This document shows, one piece after another, positions 17,349 to 25,477 of a stretch of 64,000 nucleotides of DNA; the first letter of the stretch is position 1, and each line of letters opens with the position of its first letter. The notes under the pieces are model-generated. The model ran no database searches. It worked only from the letters and a program-made list of their open reading frames with translations, and was not told where the DNA came from. Location: contig NZ_BNBV01000012.1 of the NCBI RefSeq assembly GCF_014656135.1, positions 62,001-126,000 on the forward strand. Reading direction: 5' to 3'. The stretch comes from Streptomyces thermodiastaticus. GTDB lineage: Bacteria; Actinomycetota; Actinomycetes; Streptomycetales; Streptomycetaceae. The position numbers were made by a program, and so were the translations under genes.

Positions 17349-18275
17349 ATGAGGAGCAGAAACCCGGTCTTCTCGCGACGGGGGTTCAGCCGCGACCACG
17401 GCTACGCGGGCTTCAACACCGCGCCGCAGGCCGGGGGCCCCGCTGTCGGCGCACAGGGCAATCCGTACGCGCAGGGCAACCCGTACGCCCAGCCGAGCGG
17501 GAACCCCTACGCTCAGAACCCTTACGCTCAGAATCCGTACGCCCAGCAGGACCTGTACTACGGCGCACCACCGCAGGCCCCGGCCTCCACCGGCCGGATG
17601 ACGATGGACGACGTCGTCGTGCGCACCGCCTCCACGCTCGGTGTGCTCGTGGTCGCCGCCGCCCTCTCCTGGGCGCTGCTGCCGGTGGACGACGCCAACA
17701 TCGGCCGGTCCTACGGCCTCGGCATCGGTGCCGCGCTCGTCGCGATGGTGCTGGGCTTCGTCCAGTCGTTCAAGCGCAAGGCCTCGGCTCCGCTGATCCT
17801 GGCCTACGCGGCGTTCGAGGGCGTCTTCCTCGGTGTCGTCTCCAGCGTCATCGACAACCGCATCGCCAGCGGTGCGGCCATGCAGGCGGTGCTCGGCACG
17901 ATGGCGGTCTTCGCGGCCGTGCTGATCGCCTACAAGGCGCGCTGGATCCGGGTCAACCGGCGCTTCTACGGCTTCGTGATGGCGGCCGCGCTCGGCTTCG
18001 TGCTGCTGATGATGGTGAACGTGCTGTTCGCCGTGTTCGGCGGCGGTGACGGGCTCGGCTTCCGCAGCGGTGCTCTCGGCGTCTTCTTCGGCATCGTCGG
18101 TGTCGTGCTCGGTGCCTGTTTCCTCGCCCTGGACTTCAAGCAGGTCGAGGACGGGGTGGCCTACGGGGCCCCGCGCCAGGAGGCCTGGCTGGCCGCGTTC
18201 GGCCTGACGCTGACGCTGGTGTGGATCTACCTGGAGTTCCTGCGGCTCATCGCCATCCTCAACCAGAACGACTAG
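17349..18275 (+). CDS. Bax inhibitor-1 / YccA family membrane protein
   Basis: A 308-residue membrane protein of the Bax inhibitor-1-like family with a ~85-residue cytoplasmic N-terminal tail and seven hydrophobic helices from about 95 to 300. The tail carries six NPYAQ pentapeptides (about residues 37-67, with two short insertions), a low-complexity Tyr/Pro/Gln array. The family includes pH-dependent calcium leak channels and modulators of FtsH; the role here is not known. The ATG at 17349 is preceded by ATGGAGGAG, a good ribosome site. A strong terminator follows at 18338-18369. Confidence 0.9.
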   Translation: MRSRNPVFSRRGFSRDHGYAGFNTAPQAGGPAVGAQGNPYAQGNPYAQPSGNPYAQNPYAQNPYAQQDLYYGAPPQAPASTGRMTMDDVVVRTASTLGVLVVAAALSWALLPVDDANIGRSYGLGIGAALVAMVLGFVQSFKRKASAPLILAYAAFEGVFLGVVSSVIDNRIASGAAMQAVLGTMAVFAAVLIAYKARWIRVNRRFYGFVMAAALGFVLLMMVNVLFAVFGGGDGLGFRSGALGVFFGIVGVVLGACFLALDFKQVEDGVAYGAPRQEAWLAAFGLTLTLVWIYLEFLRLIAILNQND

Positions 18276-18337
18276 CTCGGCCGGAAAGGCCGGCTCGACC
18301 TGGACGGCCGGTGAGCCGCAGCCGGCCGGGTGCACGG

Positions 18338-18369
18338 GAAGGGCCCCGGGAGCGATCCCGGGGCCCTTC
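18338..18369 (+). terminator. Strong terminator after the Bax-inhibitor-like gene
   Basis: A perfect 14-bp stem (GAAGGGCCCCGGGA, 18338-18351, with 18356-18369) closes on a GCGA tetraloop, between convergent genes. Confidence 0.88.
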
Positions 18370-18416
18370 GCCATGTCCGCTGCTTCGGGGCTCGTCGCGC
18401 ACTCAGCGCCGATGTC

Positions 18417-18644
18417 CTAGACCAGCTTGCGCGCCGCCCTCCTCAGTTCGAACTCGTGGATGAGCGCCTTGGCGTGGCCGTAGGAGAGGTTGTGCTCGTG
18501 GCGGAGCCAGCTGAGCTTCTCCTCGAAGCCGAGTGCGGGGCCTTCCTCGACGGTGCGCAGCCAGTCGGCCACTTCACGGCCGGTGCATGCGGGGATGCGG
18601 GCAAGCAGGTTGCGATGGGTCTCCTCGGAGTACACGTGGGACAT
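18417..18644 (-). CDS. Small DUF4287-type protein
   Basis: A 75-residue protein matching the DUF4287 pattern: MSHVYSEETHRNLLARIP, then TGREVADWLRTVEEGP, GFEEKLSWLRHEHNLSYGHAKALIHEFELRR. The HNLSYGHAKALIHEF segment is the family hallmark. Members are small and helical and occur widely in actinobacteria; the function is unknown, though they resemble a helix-hairpin module seen beside DUF5655 domains. The ATG at 18644 is chosen because GGAGG lies 8 bases upstream in transcript sense. It is a monocistronic leftward gene divergent from the next. Confidence 0.82.
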   Translation of the reverse strand: MSHVYSEETHRNLLARIPACTGREVADWLRTVEEGPALGFEEKLSWLRHEHNLSYGHAKALIHEFELRRAARKLV

Positions 18645-18745
18645 CGGCGCCTCCGGACGCTTTCGACAAGGCCGGTCCTTCACGCCACCGTGCCTGAGCA
18701 CGGCCGCGTTGGCAACAGTCCGGGTCCGGCGCGTACCCTCGCGGC

Positions 18746-19057
18746 GTGGTGGACACGACATCTCTGACCCGGGCGGTGGATCACTTCGCGGACCGGCTGC
18801 GGGCGGCGCCGCAGAGCCGACTGCAGCGCGGCGCGGCGGCCGAGGCGCTGGAGCTGGCGAGGGAACTGGCGCGCCGGGCCCAGCTCGCGGAGTTTCCCGG
18901 ACGCGAGCCGCGGCAGATGCCCGACGCCGGGATGTTCGCGGCCGCGGACCAGCTCACCGTCGCCGGGCACGACCTGGCGCTCGTCCTGACCTCCGAGGAG
19001 GACGTCGAGGAGGCGGTACGGCTGGTGACCGAGGCGCAGAAGCGCGCGGGGGTGTGA
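18746..19057 (+). CDS. Conserved hypothetical protein, small and helical
   Basis: A 103-residue soluble protein that I do not recognise. The sequence is alanine- and arginine-rich and predicted helical: RAVDHFADRLRAAPQSRLQRG, AAEALELARELARRAQLAEFPGREP, then DQLTVAGHDLALVLTSEEDVEEAVRLVTEA (quoted in parts). It starts at GTG 18746, 101 bases from the divergent DUF4287 gene, so they share a promoter region. Coding potential is supported by strong third-position GC and an uninterrupted frame, but no function is assigned. Confidence 0.65.
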   Translation: MVDTTSLTRAVDHFADRLRAAPQSRLQRGAAAEALELARELARRAQLAEFPGREPRQMPDAGMFAAADQLTVAGHDLALVLTSEEDVEEAVRLVTEAQKRAGV

Positions 19058-19222
19058 GGCGCGGCGCCCGGCCGGCCGAGGGGAGAACAGCAGGGCCGGA
19101 CGTCTCTCGCGTGCGGGGCGGCGACACCCGGGCGCGGGAAGGAGGGCGGCCCCGATCCGCGCGGGAGCGGCCGTGTCACCCGGCGGGCGGCCGGGGCCTA
19201 CCGGAACGGGAGCCGAGGGCCG

Positions 19223-20050
19223 TCACACGGAGGTGACGATCCGGTCCGCGAGGACGTACACGTTCTCCTCGCCGCAGGAGAAGGTCAGGGTGTAGGCGCC
19301 GGAGACGCCGGAACCGCCCAGCAGCACCGGGGAGCGGCCCGCGCGGACGGCGTCGGCCAGGCGCTCCGCGGTCTCGCGGTGTCCGGGCGTCATGCACAGC
19401 GTCGTGCCGTCGGCGAAGACGTAGACGTCGAGGGTGCCCAGCGGGCCGGGGCGGACGTCGGTCAGTTCCGTGCCGCGGGAGGCCAGCTGTTCCAGCGTGG
19501 CCACGGTCCGCTCGTGGTCGCCGGTCAGCGGTGAGGGGCGCGGAGTGAAGTCCGGGTGCGAGGGGTGGCGGCGGCGGGCGGCGGCCAGTTCCGCGGACTC
19601 GCCGACGGTCGGTCCGCTCTCGTGGGCCGCGGAGTCGTCGCCCTCCTTTCCGGTCTCGGTGACCGGTTCGAGCCGGCCGAACGCGGAGAAGTCGGTCTGG
19701 CGGGGCAGGAAGATCTCCCCGTCGGCCGGCGACAGATCGGACAGCCCGGTGACCGGAGGCGTCTCGGAGGCGTCGCGTGCCTCCTGCGCGGCCCAGAAGG
19801 CGCGGGCCTCGGCGAGTTCGCGCTCCCGCTCCTCCGCGAGCGCCTCGACCACGGCGGCGCGTATCTGCTCGGCGTCCGCGGGCCTGCGGGCGGCGGGCAG
19901 CAGAGCACAGGTGGCGGCGTGATTCTCGGCGAGCTGGACGTGCAGGGCGTTGACCTGACGGCGCAGCTTCACCAGGGTGCACAGGACGGCGACGCCCACG
20001 GCGCCGGTGGCGGCCGTGGTGACCAGCAGGGCGATCGGCATGGCGCTCAC
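19223..20050 (-). CDS. Membrane-anchored conserved hypothetical protein
   Basis: A 275-residue protein. An N-terminal membrane helix at about 5-25 (PIALLVTTAATGAVGVAVL) is followed by a helical, probably coiled-coil stretch to ~105 with acidic and basic repeats. A polar linker precedes a C-terminal globular domain from ~195 (GTLDVYVFADGTTLCMTPG through YTLTFSCGEENVYVLADRI). The topology suggests an anchored cytoplasmic domain, but I recognise no family. GTG at 20050 is used because CGGGAGAACG precedes it; an ATG three codons later is the alternative. Confidence 0.7.
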   Translation of the reverse strand: MSAMPIALLVTTAATGAVGVAVLCTLVKLRRQVNALHVQLAENHAATCALLPAARRPADAEQIRAAVVEALAEERERELAEARAFWAAQEARDASETPPVTGLSDLSPADGEIFLPRQTDFSAFGRLEPVTETGKEGDDSAAHESGPTVGESAELAAARRRHPSHPDFTPRPSPLTGDHERTVATLEQLASRGTELTDVRPGPLGTLDVYVFADGTTLCMTPGHRETAERLADAVRAGRSPVLLGGSGVSGAYTLTFSCGEENVYVLADRIVTSV

Positions 20051-20361
20051 TGACGTTCTCCCGGGTTCAAGGTCGACCCCCGACTTCCTACCTCAGCTTG
20101 AAGGGAGGACCGTCCAGCTGTCAGTGCGTAACGTCACGAAACGGGCAAAAATACGGTATGGATGCTGTTTGCCTGGCCTGGTGGCGCATCGCTGACCTGC
20201 GAAGATCCCCTTCCGGAGGGACATGGGTCACATCATGGGGGAGATTGGATCACGAAACGGCCCGGAATCCCGGTCTTTCGCGGATTCCGAGCCGTTTCTT
20301 CACATCGGGTGCTATACGGGGCACGGATCGTGGTCCGTGGGTGCCCGGTGTGCCGTGCCGG
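20051..20361. other. 311-bp non-coding stretch between hypothetical and thiolase genes
   Basis: It holds the promoter region of the leftward hypothetical gene and, toward the other end, the strong thiolase terminator at 20254-20298. No credible gene is seen. Confidence 0.65.
20254..20298 (-). terminator. Thiolase terminator
   Basis: Arms 20254-20270 (GAAACGGCCCGGAATCC) and 20282-20298 pair at 16 of 17 positions with an 11-base loop, about 64 bases beyond the thiolase stop codon. Confidence 0.82.
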
Positions 20362-21585
20362 TCAGCTGAGACGCTCGATGATCATCGCCATGCCCTGGCC
20401 GCCGCCGACGCACATGGTCTCCAGGCCGAACTGCTTGTCGTGCCACTGCAGGGAGTTGATCAGCGTGGTGGTGATGCGCGCGCCGGTCATGCCGAAGGGG
20501 TGGCCGACGGCGATGGCGCCGCCGTTGACGTTCAGCTTCTCCAGCGGGATGTCCAGCTCGCGGTAGGACGGGATCACCTGGGCGGCGAACGCCTCGTTGA
20601 TCTCCACCAGGTCGATGTCGTCCATGGTCATCCCGGCGCGCCGCAGGGCCTGCCGGCTGGCCTCCACCGGGCCGAGGCCCATGATCTCCGGGGACAGGGC
20701 GGAGACGCCGGTGGCGACGATCCGCGCCAGCGGGGTCAGGCCCAGCTCGCGGGCCTTGGTGTCGGACATGATGACGAGGGCGGCCGCGCCGTCGTTGAGC
20801 GGGCAGCAGTTGCCCGCGGTGACCAGGCCGTCGGGGCGGAAGACCGGCTTGAGGGCGGCCACGCCCTCCATGGTCACGCCCGGGCGCGGGCCGTCGTCCT
20901 TGGAGATCACCGTGCCGTCCGGGAGGGTCACCGGGGTGATCTCCCGCTCCCAGAAGCCGGCCTTGATGGCCTCCTCGGCCAGGTTCTGCGAGCGGACGCC
21001 GAACTCGTCCATCTCCTGCCGGGTGATGCCCTTGAAGCGGGCGAGGTTCTCCGCGGTCTGGCCCATCGCGATGTACGGGTCGGGCAGCAGGCCGTCCTCG
21101 CGCGGGTCGTGCCAGCCGGCGCCCTCGGACTCGGCGACCGCGGCGGTGCGGGCCTCGGCCTCGGCGAACAGCGGGTTGTGCGTGTCGGGAAGGCTGTCGG
21201 AGTTGCCCTTGCCGTAGCGGGAGACGGTCTCGACGCCGGCCGAGATGAACACGTCGCCCTCGCCGGCCTTGATGGCGTGCAGGGCCATGCGGGAGGTCTG
21301 CAGCGAGGAGGAGCAGTAGCGGGTGATGGTGCAGCCGGGCAGGTGGTCCATGCCCATCTGCACGGCGACGATCCGGGCGAGGTTGTTGCCCTGCTCCCCG
21401 CCGGGCAGGCCGCAGCCGAGCATCAGGTCGTCGATGTCCCTCGGGTCCAGCTCGGGGATCTTCGCGAGGGCCGCCTGGATGATCGCGGCGGTCAGGTCGT
21501 CCGGACGCATGTCCTTCAGGGAGCCCTTGAAGGCGCGGCCGATGGGGGAGCGGGCGGTCGAGACGATGACGGCTTCGGGCATCAC
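20362..21585 (-). CDS. Acetyl-CoA acetyltransferase / thiolase
   Basis: A 407-residue thiolase that cleaves 3-ketoacyl-CoA or condenses acetyl-CoA units. The nucleophile is Cys91 in [16 protein letters not shown], His362 lies in [18 protein letters not shown] and the second catalytic Cys392 in [13 protein letters not shown]. Length and motifs fit degradative thiolases. The N-terminus [21 protein letters not shown] is typical. It is a single-gene unit: a hairpin follows, and a 222-bp leader region upstream has a CAAGCGCTTG palindrome often seen ahead of actinobacterial fatty-acid genes. Confidence 0.94.
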   Translation of the reverse strand: MMPEAVIVSTARSPIGRAFKGSLKDMRPDDLTAAIIQAALAKIPELDPRDIDDLMLGCGLPGGEQGNNLARIVAVQMGMDHLPGCTITRYCSSSLQTSRMALHAIKAGEGDVFISAGVETVSRYGKGNSDSLPDTHNPLFAEAEARTAAVAESEGAGWHDPREDGLLPDPYIAMGQTAENLARFKGITRQEMDEFGVRSQNLAEEAIKAGFWEREITPVTLPDGTVISKDDGPRPGVTMEGVAALKPVFRPDGLVTAGNCCPLNDGAAALVIMSDTKARELGLTPLARIVATGVSALSPEIMGLGPVEASRQALRRAGMTMDDIDLVEINEAFAAQVIPSYRELDIPLEKLNVNGGAIAVGHPFGMTGARITTTLINSLQWHDKQFGLETMCVGGGQGMAMIIERLS

Positions 21586-21715
21586 GGCTCCAGTGGCGTT
21601 GGGACGAAGGGCGGCGGACGGCGCCCGCGGGACGGCACAGTCAGGCTGCTTGGAAGTTACCCGTACGTAGGGGCGCGGTCACGGCCGTGGCGGTGTGATC
21701 CTCACCGCAGCTTTC

Positions 21716-21725
21716 CAAGCGCTTG
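21716..21725 (-). promoter_or_regulatory. Palindrome in thiolase upstream region
   Basis: CAAGCGCTTG is a perfect 10-bp palindrome; in the minus strand it sits in AAGCAAGCGCTTGGAAAG, close to TetR-type operators found before fatty-acid catabolism genes in actinobacteria. A second GCTTGGAA lies at 21649-21656. It is 131 bases from the start codon, so the link to thiolase is tentative. Confidence 0.4.
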
Positions 21726-21807
21726 CTTGTTTTTCCTCCTGTCCTTCGGATGCCTGTCCTGCGGGCGTGTGCCGTGCGGGCGTGTGCCGTGCGGACCGCC
21801 CGCCGGG

Positions 21808-22827
21808 TCAGGGTGCGGCGGGCGCCGGCTGAGGCTCGGGCACCCGGCGGCGCCGGCGCCGCTTGAGCAGCGCCCACGGGCCTCGCGGTGCGGCCGGTGC
21901 CGCCGGGGTGACCTCCGTGCCGGCCTCGGACGCGGCCTCGGCCGCCGCCCGGGCCACCGGCAGGATGTCCTCGCGCCGGGAGGCGTCCGGCCGTTCCTCC
22001 TCGGCCGGCCACAGCCCGAGTGCCGCACACACCGTCGGCAGCACGGCCATCGTCGCCGTGGCGTACCCCTCGGCGGACGGGTGGTAGTTGTCCGGGCCGA
22101 ACAGCTCCCGCGGCCGCGCCGCGAACTCCGGGCCCAGCAGGTCGCCCAGCGACACCGTGCGGCCGCCCTGCTCCACCACCCCGATCGTCTGCGCCGCCGC
22201 CAGCTGCCGGGAGGCGCGGCGGGCCAGCCAGCGCAGCGGCTGTTGCACCGGCTCGATGGTGCCCAGATCCGGGCAGGTGCCGACCACCACCTCCGCGCCG
22301 GCCGTGCGCAGCCGCCGCACCGCCGCCGACAGATGGCGCACCGACTGGGTCGGGGGCATCCGGTGGGTCACGTCGTTGGCGCCGATCATGATCACGCAGA
22401 CGTCGGGCACCTGGTCCGCGTCCTCCAGGACCAGCCCCACCTGCCGGTCCAGGTCGTCGGAGCGGGCGCCGGGCACGGCGACGTTGCGCAGCCGCACCGG
22501 GCGTTCGGCCACCGCGGCCAGACCCGAGGCCAGCAGCGCGCCCGGGGTCTGCCCGGCCCGGTGCACGCCCTGGCCGGCGGCGGTGGAGTCGCCCAGCATG
22601 GCCAGGGTCAGCGCGGGCCCGGCGGAGGTGTCGCAGGCGAGCCCGTACACGCCGTCCGCGTACGGGACATAAGGGTCCGTGCCGCCCAGTACGTGACGCC
22701 GGGCCAGCCGCACCTCTGCCAGCAGCACTCCCACGGCCGCCACGCCGGCCAGGCCGATCCCGCCGCCGCCGTACGCGGCGCCGGCCGCGATCCGCCGGGG
22801 CGCTCTCGCCCTCGACATCTGCGTCAT
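21808..22827 (-). CDS. SGNH/GDSL hydrolase, membrane anchored
   Basis: A 339-residue esterase-type hydrolase. An N-terminal hydrophobic segment (about 20-37, GGGGIGLAGVAAVGVLLAE) works as a signal anchor, so the enzyme is probably extracellular. Block I LAMLGDSTAAGQGV carries the nucleophile Ser81. Block III has MIGANDVTHR and block V DNYHPSAEGY supplies Asp and His near residues 245-248. An arginine- and proline-rich tail follows. ATG 22827 is used; the longer frame upstream overlaps the divergent gene's promoter. The substrate is unknown; acyl or acetyl groups on polysaccharide or lipid are likely for the family. Confidence 0.87.
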   Translation of the reverse strand: MTQMSRARAPRRIAAGAAYGGGGIGLAGVAAVGVLLAEVRLARRHVLGGTDPYVPYADGVYGLACDTSAGPALTLAMLGDSTAAGQGVHRAGQTPGALLASGLAAVAERPVRLRNVAVPGARSDDLDRQVGLVLEDADQVPDVCVIMIGANDVTHRMPPTQSVRHLSAAVRRLRTAGAEVVVGTCPDLGTIEPVQQPLRWLARRASRQLAAAQTIGVVEQGGRTVSLGDLLGPEFAARPRELFGPDNYHPSAEGYATATMAVLPTVCAALGLWPAEEERPDASRREDILPVARAAAEAASEAGTEVTPAAPAAPRGPWALLKRRRRRRVPEPQPAPAAP

Positions 22828-22982
22828 GCCTCGCCGCCTTCCGCTTCGCCCTTCACTGACTGCTTGCCCCGTACCCACGGTCGTCCAATCGTGACGGGGT
22901 GTGAACGGGCGCTCGGGATGTCGTGCAGGCCTTACGCTGGCGGCACCTCCACGACCACTATGTGCAGCAACCGGAGACAACG

Positions 22983-24374
22983 GTGCAATTCCACGACTCG
23001 ATGATCAGCCTCGTCGGCAACACCCCGCTGGTGCGGCTCAACAGCGTCACCAAGGGCATCAAGGCGACCGTCCTGGCCAAGGTCGAGTACTTCAACCCGG
23101 GCGGATCGGTGAAGGACCGCATCGCCCTGCGCATGATCGAGGCGGCCGAGCAGAGCGGCGAACTGCGGCCGGGCGGCACGATCATCGAGCCCACCAGCGG
23201 CAACACCGGCGTGGGGCTGGCCATCGTGGCCCAGCAGAAGGGCTACAAGTGCATCTTCGTCTGCCCCGACAAGGTCTCCACCGACAAGATCAACGTGCTG
23301 CGCGCGTACGGCGCCGAGGTGGTGGTATGCCCGACGGCCGTGGCACCGGAGCACCCGGACTCCTACTACAACGTCTCCGACCGGCTGGTGCGTGAGACGC
23401 CGGGCGCCTGGAAGCCCGACCAGTACTCCAACCCGAACAACCCGCTGTCGCACTACCACTCCACCGGCCCCGAGCTGTGGGAGCAGACCGAGGGGAAGAT
23501 CACCCACTTCGTGGCCGGCGTCGGCACCGGCGGCACCATCTCCGGCACCGGCCGCTACCTGAAGGACGTCAGCGACGGCCGGGTCAAGGTCATCGGCGCC
23601 GACCCGGAGGGCTCGGTGTACTCCGGCGGCTCCGGCCGCCCGTACCTGGTGGAGGGCGTGGGCGAGGACTTCTGGCCCGAGGCCTACGACCGGACCGTCG
23701 CCGACGAGATCGTCGCCGTCTCCGACAAGGACTCCTTCCAGATGACCCGCCGCCTGGCCCGCGAGGAGGGCCTGCTGGTCGGCGGCTCCTGCGGCATGGC
23801 GGTCGTGGCGGCGCTGCGGGTGGCCGAACGGCTCGACGAGGACGACGTCGTGGTGGTCCTGCTGCCGGACGGCGGCCGCGGCTACCTGTCGAAGATCTTC
23901 AACGACGAGTGGATGGCCGACTACGGTTTCCTGGAGGACGAGGGCCCCAGCGCCCGCGTCGGCGACGTGCTGCGCGACAAGGACGGCGGCATCCCCTCCC
24001 TGGTGCACATGCACCCGGACGAGACCGTCGGGCAGGCCATCGAGGTGCTGCGCGAGTACGGCGTCTCCCAGATGCCGATCGTCAAGCCGGGCGCCGGGCA
24101 CCCCGACGTCATGGCGGCCGAGGTGGTCGGCTCCGTCGTCGAACGCGAGCTGCTGGACGCGCTGTTCACCAAGCGGGCCGCGCTGGACGACCCGCTGGAG
24201 AAGCACATGTCGGCGCCGCTGCCGCAGGTCGGCTCCGGCGAGCCCGTCGGCGACCTGATGACGGTGCTCGGTGCCGCGGACGCGGCGATCGTGCTGGTGG
24301 AGGGCAAGCCGACCGGCGTGGTCAGCCGCCAGGACCTGCTGGCCTTCCTGGCCAAGGGCGGCGGCCGGCAGTAA
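22983..24374 (+). CDS. cbs: Cystathionine beta-synthase
   Basis: PLP enzyme of 463 residues joining serine and homocysteine in reverse transsulfuration. The PLP lysine is Lys44 in FNPGGSVKDR, the phosphate loop TSGNTG is at 71-76 and GVGTGGTISGTGRYL follows. From ~340 to the end come two CBS (Bateman) domains, HPDETVGQAIEVLREYG and VGDLMTVLGAADAAIVLVEG. Their presence separates it from simple cysteine synthase. The GTG at 22983 gives the usual MQFHDSMISLVGNTP start; an upstream in-frame GTG at 22923 would add 20 residues including a TTA codon and is rejected. No heme-binding N-terminal domain is present. Confidence 0.92.
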   Translation: MQFHDSMISLVGNTPLVRLNSVTKGIKATVLAKVEYFNPGGSVKDRIALRMIEAAEQSGELRPGGTIIEPTSGNTGVGLAIVAQQKGYKCIFVCPDKVSTDKINVLRAYGAEVVVCPTAVAPEHPDSYYNVSDRLVRETPGAWKPDQYSNPNNPLSHYHSTGPELWEQTEGKITHFVAGVGTGGTISGTGRYLKDVSDGRVKVIGADPEGSVYSGGSGRPYLVEGVGEDFWPEAYDRTVADEIVAVSDKDSFQMTRRLAREEGLLVGGSCGMAVVAALRVAERLDEDDVVVVLLPDGGRGYLSKIFNDEWMADYGFLEDEGPSARVGDVLRDKDGGIPSLVHMHPDETVGQAIEVLREYGVSQMPIVKPGAGHPDVMAAEVVGSVVERELLDALFTKRAALDDPLEKHMSAPLPQVGSGEPVGDLMTVLGAADAAIVLVEGKPTGVVSRQDLLAFLAKGGGRQ

Positions 24375-24855
24375 CGGCGCCCGGTGGTCATCAGCCCCGG
24401 CACTCTCGCCGAGGCCGGCGGCGGGCCGCTCGTGCCCGTCCGGAAGCGTGGCCTTCGCGGGACTTCCGCGAACGTCGCGGAAGTGGAACGCGCGTGTCAC
24501 GTGGGCGCAGCACCCGCTTAACACGCGCCGGGCACAGTGGTGGATGCCGGCGGGAGGGAGCGGCTCCCCTCCGGGCCGGCGGCCGATAGGCGTCAGGGAC
24601 CTCCGGAGCGGCTCCCGGACCTCCATGGACGCCACGGACGCGCAGGACCGGCCCCGACCCGGGCCCGCGTCCCCCCGCGGGGACCGCCGTCGTCCCGCCC
24701 CCCAGGTCATGGGGGTGCGGCGGTCCCCGCGCGCAGGCCGTGCACGCCGTCCCCGTAGACCGCGGCCCGGCCCCGCAGCTTTCCGCACGTCACCGGGCCC
24801 CGGAGACGTCACCGGCCCCCCGGACATGAACCTCCGGGACGGCTCAGCCCTCCTG
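24375..24855. other. 481-bp non-coding stretch after cbs
   Basis: No gene with coding character. It contains a large structured hairpin (24676-24731) between the convergent cbs and the small membrane-protein gene, and an AT-poor, repeat-rich background (GGACCTCCGGAGCGGCTCC-like inverted pairs around 24597-24626). Confidence 0.6.
24676..24731. terminator. Large hairpin in cbs downstream region
   Basis: Outer arms CGCGGGGACCGCCG (24676-24689) and 24718-24731 pair perfectly over 14 bp, and an inner CCCCC/GGGGG stem adds to it. It probably ends transcription from both sides, though it lies ~300 bases from the cbs stop. Confidence 0.6.
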
Positions 24856-25284
24856 TCAGGCGTCGTCCCGGCCGGTGCGGTGCCGGCGGCCGGCGAACAG
24901 CCCCGGGGTGGTGCGGGCCGCGTGCGCGACGTTGACGCCGACGATGCCCGCCCAGGCCACGATCAGCCCCGGCAGATCGGCCACATTGCCGCCGATCGCG
25001 GACAGCGGGACGGCCAGCACCAGCGAGACGATGCCGAACCCGAAGCGCTCGCCGAAGGAGTCGGCCGCCCTCGGGCCGCGGGCGTCCCGGGCCCGCTGCG
25101 TCTGCTGCTCGGCGAGCTGCCGGCGGACCCGGCGCTCCACGGCGTCGTCGATGCGCCGGTCCACCTTCTCCAGGAAGGACTCCACCAGCGCAGCGTCGTA
25201 CTCCTCGCCCAGCTCCTTGCGGGCCTGCAGGGTGGCGTCGAGTTCCTTCCTCAGATCGCTGCCCCGCTCGTCCAATCCGCTCAT
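24856..25284 (-). CDS. Small membrane protein of unknown function
   Basis: A 142-residue protein. The N-terminal two-thirds is charged and helical (LRKELDATLQARKELGEEYDAALVES, then RRIDDAVERRVRRQLAEQQ; quoted in parts), and two membrane helices follow at about 84-102 and 107-124. A short arginine-rich tail ends it. This layout is common among actinobacterial conserved membrane proteins, and I cannot assign a function. The ATG at 25284 avoids a longer frame that overlaps the divergent regulator's promoter. It is divergent from the RpiR regulator and shares the region with the palindrome at 25381-25398, so it may be a target of that regulator. Confidence 0.72.
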   Translation of the reverse strand: MSGLDERGSDLRKELDATLQARKELGEEYDAALVESFLEKVDRRIDDAVERRVRRQLAEQQTQRARDARGPRAADSFGERFGFGIVSLVLAVPLSAIGGNVADLPGLIVAWAGIVGVNVAHAARTTPGLFAGRRHRTGRDDA

Positions 25285-25380
25285 GCGCCTCAGGCTAGGA
25301 ACGCCGGACCGGCTCCGCACTGGGGCAAACCCCCGGTCGTGGGGGTGGCGAGCAGGTGTCCTGTCCGTTCCTTGCCCCTC

Positions 25381-25398
25381 CTGCATGACCTCATGCAG
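25381..25398. promoter_or_regulatory. Perfect palindromic operator upstream of the RpiR regulator
   Basis: CTGCATGACCTCATGCAG is an 8+8 bp perfect inverted repeat with a 2-bp centre, lying between the divergent membrane-protein gene and the RpiR gene. TTGAGA follows at 25401-25406 and may be a -35 element. It is a strong candidate for autoregulation. Confidence 0.6.
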
Positions 25399-25477
25399 AG
25401 TTGAGAGTGACTGAATAGAAGGTGGTCGGGGAGTACTCTCCGGGACGTCCGACGACTTTTCGGAGGGGGAGCACGTC

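Noticed and set aside
18413..18426. TGTCCTAGACCAGC resembling a DasR site
   Set aside because: Only one half matches, and it lies over the stop codon at the 3' end of the DUF4287 gene, not at a promoter.
20122..20194. 24-codon frame after GGGAGG
   Set aside because: The spacing is too long and the sequence is not protein-like; it lies in the promoter region of the leftward gene.
22923..22982. Longer start of cystathionine beta-synthase including a TTA codon
   Set aside because: The added residues are not part of the family and GTG 22983 gives the standard N-terminus, so I do not count this TTA as coding.
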